From Diphasiastrum complanatum (lineage: Eukaryota > Streptophyta > Lycopodiopsida > Lycopodiales > Lycopodiaceae), in contig CM055096.1 of NCBI GenBank assembly GCA_029204225.1, forward strand, positions 37,843,460 to 37,907,459: DNA of 64,000 nucleotides, in the 5' to 3' direction. Under the pieces are notes generated by a model. That model was not told the origin of the DNA. It did not search any database and saw nothing but the letters and a program-made list of their open reading frames with translations. Positions 55,153 to 64,000 of this stretch are shown piece by piece (the first letter of the stretch is position 1; the number at the start of each line of letters is the position of its first letter). A program made the translations under genes and the position numbers.

Positions 55153-55179
55153 CCCCCCCCCCCCCCCCCCCCCCCCCCC
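55153..55179 (+). repeat. C27 homopolymer beside a CT/GA microsatellite
   Basis: Twenty-seven C in a row, then CCTCCACCTCTCTCTCTGGC and, at 55,242-55,262, an AGAG run. Coding frames over it are artefacts. Confidence 0.85.
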
Positions 55180-55262
55180 ACCTCCACCTCTCTCTCTGGC
55201 TCTGTCCTACTTCACGCGCACTTAGAAACATGCCAAACCCAAAGAGAAAGAGAGAGAGAGAG

Positions 55263-56575
55263 TGTGTGCCAAAGATGAGAGATGGGGGTGCACCATCCTT
55301 CCACCATTTTTGCTATGAATGATGGCAAGTTTTAGGTGTTTGTAGGGCGCAAATTTTGGAAGCCTATTTGTTGTTTTTCTCACCGATTTAACTAGCCATT
55401 ACTTCTAGGAAGCTATCAAGCCTTTATGTACAGCTGTTTTTGCAGTTTATAGATGCATTTAGGGCATTTCTATAGTAGTTGTGCCTTCATACATGCATAA
55501 GCAACTTTGTTTACAAATTGACAATGAATAGCTTTCTTTATGGCTAAAAAACAGGGTAGATGAGGCCCAAATTTTTCCAAAACTCAGATATGCAGGTTGC
55601 CATTCCTTAACCACAGGATAGGATTTGTTGTAGTTCATACCATCATAAAAATGGCTTTACTGATTCACACAAACGTGCAAAACATTGTTAGTTTGCAGAA
55701 AAATCCGGCATGACCCTGTGAATCATAAAGAAACCGCCATGCAAATCTTGTAAATAGCCACCAACACTCACAACCACTTATTAGTTCTTTGTGTGTTTCT
55801 TTTCCTGTTTTTTCTACAGATTTAAGCTAAAATCGGCTCAGTAAAAAACAAAAGACAGCCAACAAGAACCATCGTTATGTGAAGAACAAGAAGCCTTAAG
55901 GGAAAATAAACTAGCACAACCTCTTATTGATACCGTTGCTTTCACAAAAGTGCTTCCAATGAAGTAATCAACGACAAGTGAATTGAAAACCAGAATTTAC
56001 TTTCTAAAAACCAATATGAGGTGCTTTAAAAATTGAACCGATTGTATACCTGGTAGTGCACGTACCACACAACCAATTACACTTCAAAAAATGAAATCAA
56101 CGGGAAGAGCAATCAAAACTTTTCTCACTTCGTTGCTCACTCTACCGATTTCTCGAAAAACATCGAGATTTTTCTTAAGCACAAATAAATGGCAAAACTT
56201 ACTTAGAACAAGTTCTAATACCAATATAAAGTCCTATTCCAATGATCCTATTCTAAGCATGCCAGTACAAGCAACCACAAAGCGAATGGATGGTGGACAA
56301 ACCAACCCAACCAAAAATCCTAGATCAAACGGATCTAGCCCCCAAGCTATGGATCAATCTCAATGAGGAAGGAGAAATCACTCAAGCAGCATGTAGCTAC
56401 CAATCACACAATCAAGCATGCACTAGTGAGAGCCCAGTAGGTGTACTTATACCCTCCAAGACCCATGCACCACTAGTAGTGCACTATGACACCTCATTAG
56501 ACACCTCTGCCTATTTGGACCACGTCATCCAGTTTTTCAATGACTCACTGATATTCAAATGACCAAGTCTATAAT
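55263..56575. other. No feature recognised
   Basis: No frame shows a known domain. The frames near 56,091-56,562 have a composition like random translation. A palindromic TTAGAACAAGTTCTAA stands at 56,209. Confidence 0.35.
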
Positions 56576-57373
56576 GCCCTCCCACCCGTCAACAAGGGTT
56601 AGATCACTGGATAGGTACCTAACAATGCATAGATGCTATTTTTAGTTAGTTTCCCACTTTCTCCCTTAATTCTATTCACCACTAACACTACTCTCCCTTA
56701 ACTCTACTCCTCTACACTAACATTCTTCATGGTTTTGGGTGAAGGAAAGGAGTAGAAAAGAAGAGGAAGAGAGAAGAGAAGAGAGAAAGAGAGAGAGAGA
56801 CGAGATGAAGGTTAGCTCAAATGCTCAATGTCATTGCTTATGGAGAAACCTTAACTAATCACAAACGAAAAGCATGGAAGAAATGGAAATAACAAGCAAT
56901 CCCAACAATAGCATAAGCAAGAGTGATTAGCAAATGAGGATGCTTGAGCTCTCAAAATGATAGAGCCTCCTCCTCTCTATTAAGCATGAAAATAGTGTAC
57001 AAATGGTGCCTTTTTATAAAATGGGGAAGGCCATTGCCCCTCAATCATTATTGTCTAATAATCACATTGATTCTATCCATTCATCTTGGACCCAACTTGA
57101 TCCAAGGGTCCATAAAAAGTACATTAAACTTCACAAGATTCATGTGAGTCCCCATTTGGACCCAACTCTAAAAAGTGATCTCTAAGTTTAAAAATGACTT
57201 TTGGGCCTCTAGTTTTATTTTAATTCCAAGGCCCAAGTCAATTTTATTTTATTTACACTTAAGCTTGCATGCTCATTGGGCTATGGGCTTACGCGCGCAA
57301 GATGCCATGCCCTTGCAACACATTTTATTGGACGATTTTATTTATTTACACTTTGTTGGGAATAGCCCCAATA
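56576..57373 (-). repeat. G5 LTR
   Basis: G-family LTR on the minus strand from TATTGGGGCTATTCCC to GGGAGGGC. It lacks about the last 35 bp (no CTTCGACCCTACA), so no primer site follows. One TATA box near 57,019. Confidence 0.85.
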
Positions 57374-57711
57374 GGACCCACAGCCTGAAGTAGTGTCAGT
57401 CCCTCGGCACTCTGCCGGTTTAGTAAAGAGTTTTCTTCACCCACCTTTGCTGGATCAGGTAGGTCGTGACATCCTCCATAAAATTGAGGCGGTCCAATTT
57501 CTTCAAGTCCTTGGGCATGTGAATGGACTTGTGGACTCCTCTCAGCCAATCTTGGTCGACCAATGCTTGGAATCTGCATGTCCATGGATCGCCCAGAACT
57601 GGTGCTCGGTAATACACACGAGCGATTGGCAGCTGATCTTTGACTTTGTCTGAAGGTAGCGCCTTATTAATGTCAAAGAATATGGGAGGGAAAAAATTGT
57701 CTCATTTAGTT
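57374..57711 (-). pseudogene. G5 ORF3 C-terminal end
   Basis: The last ~100 residues of G ORF3 (DQLPIARVYYRAPVLGDPW; DWLRGVHKSIHMPKDLKKLD; ending near 57,420), nearly identical to 48,685-49,018. It breaks at 57,711 into the Penelope-RT/transposase block B2. Confidence 0.8.
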
Positions 57712-58495
57712 TTACAAATGAAATACAGAATATGTTGCGCTTTGTCTACGCCAGTGATGTACAAATGTTTGATTAACCATTGTCGTTCATTATTGGCATC
57801 TATCTTTTTCTGTAAGCTAACGGTAGTCCCTTGAATCCATTTTTTTTCTTTTTAATAAGTCAATAGCGGCAAGTCGACATCGGCATGTTTTAAAACTATA
57901 TCATCATTCATCATTGCATATTCAGGTTAAAGCTTCATAAGTTTAATCCAACCATCATAAAGTTCGTTAGCCACGGGGCCTGACAATTTGCGAGTAAATA
58001 TTTGCGAGTTATGCAAGTTTTATTTCATTGGATTTCTAGATAGCCATAATCAAAGAATAACAAAAGAAAATAAAACAGTAACAAAATAGCAATGCACAAT
58101 TCATGGCATTCCACAGTCACATTTTAGCAAACTCCCTAGAGAATTCCGTTGAATATGTTAACTGGACATATCTGAAATATTTTGGACTTATTACAAACCA
58201 TATCAAAACAAAAGTCCACATCGAACACAATAGACAAAAAAGAAACAATTCATTTTCGAACAACTAGGTCTGGATCTACAATAGCCTAAGACAAACCCTT
58301 CGAGGGCAAGGTGAATATATGAAAAAGATCTTGCAAGCTAATGATGGGTTGATGTATGAACATATTTTCATTGACATCCAGCCCCTTGACATGTAAGTAG
58401 ACAAAATACATATGCTTGCAAGGTATGTACTTTTTCATGGACATATTCCTGGAGAAATCTGCACATGTGCATGATGGCTCATTTGAAATTGTGAC
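57712..58495 (-). other. Left part of block B2
   Basis: 57,712-57,830 matches the 5' end of the Penelope-like relic (27,094-27,220) and the rest matches the spacer 27,251-27,660. 58,119-58,380 (262 bp) is absent from B1. No open gene. Confidence 0.6.
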
Positions 58496-61172
58496 CTAAT
58501 AAATTGCACCTATTTTACTACTTTCAAAACTCTCAATGAAATATAATTCCTTGTGTTCTGAAGGGACTTTAATTATTTCTTGTACATGCCCTTTCAATGA
58601 CAATCCCCTTTTCATTCTATCTTTATCAGATTTTGACACACCTGATCTTTGTCTCATATTTCCACGTTCTAATGTTGGATTGGTGGTGAAGTTCATATTA
58701 GCACTGGCACTACCCACATTGGAAGCTACATGAGGTTCTCCAATCGTATTTTTCTCTTGTGAAATATTGTGGTAGCATGAACTAGTTGTCTCTAGAATAT
58801 AGCCCCCTTGGATCAATTCATCCACTTCAGATTGCGTAAGGCTTGTTCCTTGTTGCACGTACCAAATACCGTTGTTCACTGTAGGTGACATAGTGACATT
58901 GGGATTGACTTTCCAAGTACAAGTTATATCACTGGCACAAAACCAAATGAATTGATTTGTGTATCCATTTTGAAGTTTTCTCATCCCAAAAAAACTAGGT
59001 GCCATTGTTGATTTGATCAACTTGTTGCAGTGTCCTTTGCCAGCAGCCTTCATACCTTGACACTTGACTTTGCTACTGATTTTTAGACAACGAATAACCC
59101 ACCAGCTATTGTTTAGTTGTCTTTCTCATATATCTTCGCAAAGTTGTAGACTAACTTGGCCTATCATGTTTGGAGCTGTATTTGAAAATCCTGATTGATT
59201 GCAATTTGGAAGATTGGATTTGTTTTTTCGAGAAACCTTTTGCACGTATTCTATATCTGGACGATGAGAAACGTTCTCATTATCAACATTCCATTGGTGT
59301 GCTGGTCTTTTGCATCTTACAGTTTGAATTGGTGCATTAACATCTTGGTCTTGCCTAGTCAAGTCAATATGCTCAACAAACTCATTAACTCTTTCAGAGA
59401 AGGAAGCACCCACAATTGAAGCTCTCCTTCCCGAGCGCACTCTCTCCAACAGATTTTGAAATGTCGGACCTTGACCAATGTATTGGCCAGACAAGAAAGA
59501 ATTTTCTTGTGCACTCTGCAATATTGCATTAGCCAAATCTCCCACTGCAACTTCATAAATTGTCAGTTTAGAATTGTAGTTGTCCACTCTTTGCCAAACA
59601 CTATGGACCACCTCAGACAGATTTGTCGTTGGCACCTCTGCCTCCACCATGATCCATCATCTGTGGCATATAGAATTGCTAATTACACATATCATAGGAA
59701 TCCAATTCTACTGCAACAAATTGCACCAAAAAATACAACATGTAAAGTATACCGTGACAACAAATTTTCCCCATCTATGAATTCTATTTTTCCACCAAGC
59801 AAGCCAGCTCTCCAATTCATTCAAACAGTTCTCGTATGCATTGCCTATTTTCCACCATGCATAATTTTATTATAAATCGCATCTGCAGCATCAAAATCTG
59901 TTGCATCTCGCCACTGCAAGCACAAAGCGACATGATCGTCTCTAAACAATGGCTTTATGTACTTTGTAGTGTGTTTATTCACACTATCCGTAAAATGAAA
60001 CAAACATGGTCTTTCTTTTCCAATCACCAGTGTGTTAGCATCATTTCCATAAACAATGCGCACAACATTCCAATTTGCTTGTGCCTCATCTGCCATAAAT
60101 CTTCGAAATGTGACTGGATCACACGAATGGCCGAACATAACGCGATTCAACAACTCCCAAAATAGCACTTGTGCTTGAACATCTTCAACTTTCATATCAC
60201 ATATTGCAATAGTTTGCATGGATTGGTTTCTGCAAAACAAAGTGCACAATGGATAAGTTACTTAGTTGCTATAATATTGAAAAGCAAGAAATGTAGAAAT
60301 TTATACCGTATGTCATATACATGGGCAGCCATTGTGACCCAATCTTTAATTCCGTGTACATGATCAAAACAGCACCAAGATCTTGCTAGATCATTCCCTG
60401 GTTGCATTCTTTGTACAAGTTCCACTCCCGACGCTGGACCAGTAGTTGACATCTTGAATATATGACATATATTTATTTTGTCATGCAATTGTCCAGGGAA
60501 CAACGATCCATGAAAGAACTGGTATGCGCAATGTTCTTTTAAATATAGGAATGAAGTTATTTCATGGGATAGATCGACAAGCTGCAATTCTTTCCTTGCC
60601 AACGTTATCCATTTTTTTAGTCTACAATAATCAACCATCAGAAAAATTAAAGATATATAGATATTTTAAGCCCAAATGACATGTTAGATATTTATGCATG
60701 CCCATACCTTCGATTGTTTGTAGTGGGTTCAATCAAAGACAACAATTCATCTAGCCTTGTAGAATCTATAGGAGATGTCGATGATGTTGCCAGCAAGTGA
60801 TCCGAAATCAACTCTTTGGCCAAGTCCTTTTGAATTCTCTTTGGTTTATGCATAATGTTCTGAGAGGTCTTCTTCATCACCAGATCTTCTGCTTTCTCCA
60901 TGTTGACATATGAATCTCCAACACCGAACTCATGATCATGGAAACCCAAGTGTATGACCATTCTAGTGTATCTCGTGTCATTTGGAATACAATAATAAAT
61001 CTTAGTTGTACAATGCCTTGCACAGTATGGTGGATGATTACAATGTTGACATTTCATGCTACCAACGCCACTTGAAACTAGTCCTATTGGACACCTAGTC
61101 AGCAATCTTCCAGAGAAGTGTTTGGAATTGTTCTTCCGAAATGACAACAAATAACTGCAATTGATATTACGA
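58496..61172 (-). pseudogene. Mutator-like transposase gene, copy B2
   Basis: Fuller copy than B1. Exon 1 (61,172-60,708) has CQHCNHPPYCARHCTTKIYY (Cys/His cluster) and RMVIHLGFHDHEFGVGDSYV. Exon 2 is 60,621-60,307 with donor GT kept. Exon 3 (60,229-59,753) has AICDMKVEDVQAQVLFWELL, FMADEAQANWNVVRIVYGND and CLFHFTDSVNKHT. Exon 4 (about 59,640-58,496) has VPTTNLSEVVHSVWQR, and the C-terminal WFCASDITCTWKVNPNV and WYVQQGTSLTQSEVDEL. Introns are short with GT...AG ends. Lesions: the IMHGGK shift and a CGA-to-TGA stop (LCEDI-ERQ, 59,126). The acidic CDM and FMAD motifs fit a DDE transposase. The exon 1 start is replaced by an E-type ORF3 head. Confidence 0.68.
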
Positions 61173-61535
61173 CATTCAGACAAAATGACTGAAGGATCCA
61201 CTTTCAAATTTCCCAACCTGCATTGATCCAAAAAGGACTGGATTGATGCAAGGCGGATTCCTGTGCATGCTTTCCAGGTAATTGAGCTAGAACTCGATCC
61301 AAAAGCCATTGTATTGAATAATTTACGAAAGCTCCATAGATCGCGACAGATCGTAAGAGAGTGCTTGATCGCAAAAATTTTGAGCACAGGAAAGCATGAA
61401 AATGCAAGAAGAAAGTGTGAAGAAGAAAAATAGAAAATAACTTGTGATATGCAGAAGCGGTGTGGAGAGGATGATGATGTGTCATTGGTGACATGACATC
61501 TGTCATTTCCATTATTAAAGACGTGCATGGTTCAG
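61173..61535 (-). pseudogene. E-type ORF3 head fused to transposase exon 1
   Basis: Matches 42,533-42,888. ATG of MAFGSSSSSITWKAC at 61,309. After DPSVILSE the frame continues directly into transposase residues (CRNINCSYLLSFRK), making a 278-residue chimeric open frame down to 60,692. Confidence 0.7.
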
Positions 61536-62820
61536 AGTTTCCTGGCTCTCCACAGTTGTAGCAGTTGCCCGACACTGGTTTAGTTGTAGTTTGAGACTTT
61601 GCTGGTCCAACGAATTCAGGAGGGTTGTGTCTTCTTGGTGCAAACTTTGGTCTACCCTGCTGGGCTGATGCTGCAGTACCCTGAACATAGTTAGTAGTCG
61701 CATCATTTTGAAAAATAAAAATTACCTCCTGGACAGGATCTTCAATATATTTTACATTTACAATGGTGCAGTCTTCCTTAGTATGTCTAGAAGTTCCACA
61801 TTTCGTACACCACATTCCTGAGTTGGAAGAAGATGCTTTTGGTCTTTTGTTTGCAAACTTCAAAGATCTTCACTTTCAAATAATTAAATTTTTTATTAAG
61901 GTCAGCCATATTACTCTTCCAAAGTTTTTCAACTTTAGAAGTTACGACTTCTCCTCGATGGTTTCGTGTCGTCCTTTCGCTTGGATCGTTGTTTATTCTT
62001 TCTATCTCCTTTATCAGCTTCTGATTCCGATGAATCGCTGCTTTCGGACTCCGAGCTTGAAAAACTGGTACTTGAGTCAGAATCTGAATCATCATTGTTG
62101 TCACTGGAATTAGTCTTAGACTTATGAGATCTTTTAGTTGAGCGTCGCTTTAGTGCTAGTTTCGAGGTCTCAAAATTTTTGGCACTAGCTATTACTGCTG
62201 CTAAGGAGGTCATGTCCTCGTGTCTGCAATACCGATCAATCTTTGGTGGTAAACCAGCCAAAAACATTCGATCTGCATGTCAACGGGATATACACCGATT
62301 AGTTTTCCTATAAGATTTTTAACCTTTCGTGTATATTTTCGAAGGGATTCTTTAGTCTTCTTCTAAACATTGTTCAGACATCCAAGAATTCAAGATTTGT
62401 AACCGATTTCTCTGAACTGGTTCAAAAACGCATCTTTCAGTAGTAACTAGGTTCCTACACGGCCTGGTTCAACTTGACTGTACCATATGCATGCCTACTT
62501 TCTCAGCAGACCAGGGAAGATTCACAGTTTATCTACATCAGTTCCTTCATAATTTGCATTAGCCATTGACTCAAATTGCGAGACATAGCTATCAGCATCA
62601 TCGGAAGTAGTCTCTTTAAAATAATTGTACTTAATTTTTGAGATAGAAGTGAAACGTGCAACAAGACCCTCCATATCGAAGCTAATTAGGACTTCAAGTA
62701 ACTGGGCAGTGATTTCGTCGAGATTTCTTTGACTCTCTCTCTCAATCTATCTTCGTAAAAATTTCTATCTAAGCTTACGGTATCGTTCTAATTGGGATTC
62801 TCTATCTGACATACATGTAT
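61536..62820 (-). pseudogene. Second copy of E gag
   Basis: Matches 44,271-45,550. CTKCGTSRHTKEDC (last Cys kept here, Tyr in E) and CYNCGEPG are followed by an abrupt join to the ORF3 head leader at 61,540, so the second and third fingers are lost. The Ser/Asp-rich segment and capsid pieces are present, with shifts near 61,860 and 62,270. Confidence 0.8.
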
Positions 62821-62851
62821 GTGTTAGATTTCTTATAACTTTCCTAAGCTA

Positions 62852-62869
62852 TCCCCGACAATGACGCCA
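62852..62869 (-). other. Primer-binding site of the second E copy
   Basis: The minus strand reads TGGCGTCATTGTCGGGGA, five bases from the LTR end. Confidence 0.7.
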
Positions 62870-62874
62870 AAAAT

Positions 62875-63697
62875 TGGTATATGTCATACTATACCCACAA
62901 GGTTAATATAGATTTTGTAGTAAATAATGTTATTCCCACAAAGGATAGCATTTGAAAGTTATGTATTTGATACAATTATGACAAGTGGTTTCGAGTGTTA
63001 TTCTGGTTGTCAATAGACATCAGAAAGTAACCAATATTACTTGTGTTTGGTGTGTATAATGTTAATAATCTTAGAACAACAATCTAGCCTCTATTAAATT
63101 GAATGAAACGCATTCTACAGATGAGATGTTATCAGAGTAGTACCGCAGTACTACACTCAAGCTGATTAAGGTGTCAACAGAGAGACGAAAAATGTTCGAT
63201 GTATTTGTGGTTGTGCAGACAATTAATTTATTGCGTTCGCGAACTGTTCATTTCTAGACAGAAGTCCTCAACAACTCAAGTCCAAAGTTATGGTTAAAGA
63301 ACACAAATAGTTTTAGAGCACGTTAGAAACTTATGTCAGTTACAATCAGGAACACAGATCAAAGACTCAATTCTTCAGACAAGGATTGTCATCTCATATG
63401 TATACATACAGTTTTATTCAATGATCGTGCTAAATTGTACCAAATATAGATGTTATTCGAGTGTCGAAAACATTGTATTCACGACAGACGAATAAGATGA
63501 TTTTAAGACAGTTCTTTAGAGCATGTTTTACGGATACACAACAAACGACTGTAATGTGTTGGAGAGTCTATCTGATCAGAGAGTAATTTATTATAATCGT
63601 TAGAGATTGCTAGTAGACTCAAGATCACTCGCACTCAACAGTGCGGAGAACGGAGATAGGTGAGAATAACTCTCAACACTCTATTCACTTCTTCAAC
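62875..63697 (-). repeat. E-family 5' LTR, truncated
   Basis: Aligns with 45,605-46,432. It is cut at CTTCTTCAAC and joined to the F gag fragment, so the first ~430 bp of the LTR (the U3 start) is missing. Confidence 0.8.
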
Positions 63698-64000
63698 ATA
63701 TTTATTGAGAGCCTTACCAAGATCCTTCCAGACAACCAGAACGCTGCTAGCAAAAGATCCTATAATGACGTTCGAAAAGGCTATTGTCGAGATTCGAGAA
63801 GAAGTTGAAGGTCAAGAGCACCTTGATCACAAGAATGCTTCTAACCTATTTAAAGAAACAACAAAGACAAATATTCTCTAAGATGAAGAAATATCTAAAC
63901 AGAAAAACATATGAAAAAATATCTTTTCACCTTAACGAAAATCTGAAGAACATGATGTTTCGTGAATGTTCCTCGAAATAACGATAATATGTTCATGAGG
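63698..64000 (+). pseudogene. Second copy of the F UBN2 fragment
   Basis: Matches 47,048-47,350: YLLRALPRSFQTTRTLLAKD and FEKAIVEIREEVEGQEHLDH to a stop at 63,881, then the 3' untranslated part, running off the right edge just before the expected polypurine tract. Confidence 0.7.

Noticed and set aside
56091-56562. Two ~90-codon ORFs as a small gene
   Set aside because: No domain, no homologous copy in the window and overlapping frames of similar quality. A TGGTATTAGAAC-like word on the minus strand at 56,212 suggested a Copia primer site, but no LTR end CA adjoins it.

Overview
The window is a deeply nested, decayed transposable-element landscape from a large plant nuclear genome. I see no intact cellular gene. 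Copia and Ty3/Gypsy elements with tRNA primer-binding sites, an intron-containing Mutator-like transposase, a Penelope-like reverse transcriptase relic and AT-rich spacers all point to a land plant. The transposase type reminds me of elements common in mosses, lycophytes and ferns, so a non-flowering plant is my preferred but weak inference.

Layout. 1-6,806: a minus-strand Copia element with its gag-protease region duplicated in tandem. A 2.6 kb unit (1,206-3,815, target duplication AGCAC) is inserted in its protease. 6,807-21,334: a complete Gypsy element, G1 (14.5 kb, target duplication CAAAC), inserted in the leader of the same Copia. It has LTRs, a primer-binding site, a leader carrying a large palindrome, gag, protease, RT, RNase H, integrase, and a long extra ORF3 after pol. 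21,335-25,330: Copia leader and LTR edge with a tRNA-like sequence, a second Gypsy pol relic, Copia gag pieces and a hairpin repeat. 26,041-27,250: Penelope-like RT relic. 27,660-30,034: Mutator-like transposase copy B1. 30,035-37,463: a second copy of the region from the end of G1 integrase through the 3' LTR and its flank (G2). 37,464-38,960: the end of another Gypsy element (H). 38,965-46,863: a minus-strand Gypsy derivative (E) with gag and ORF3 but almost no pol. 46,880-48,116: a plus-strand fragment (F) whose LTR lies inverted to that of E. 48,117-54,700: minus-strand mosaics of ORF3, LTR, Copia integrase and Gypsy gag. 56,576-64,000: an LTR/ORF3 end, transposase copy B2, and repeats of E and F joined end to end.

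How it fits together. An autonomous Gypsy would supply gag, protease, RT/RNase H and integrase. In this window the only integrase with its catalytic triad intact is that of G1, and G1 RT has lost the YxDD motif, so nothing here looks autonomous. The recurring uncharacterised part is ORF3, a long post-pol protein with a Ser/Thr/Pro-rich stretch, an acidic patch and a coiled coil. It occurs in the G family, and ORF3-like proteins occur in H and E, where it survives although pol is gone. Stop codons are largely C-to-T changes, as expected for methylated, silenced repeats. Identities come from motif reading, since no database search was possible.
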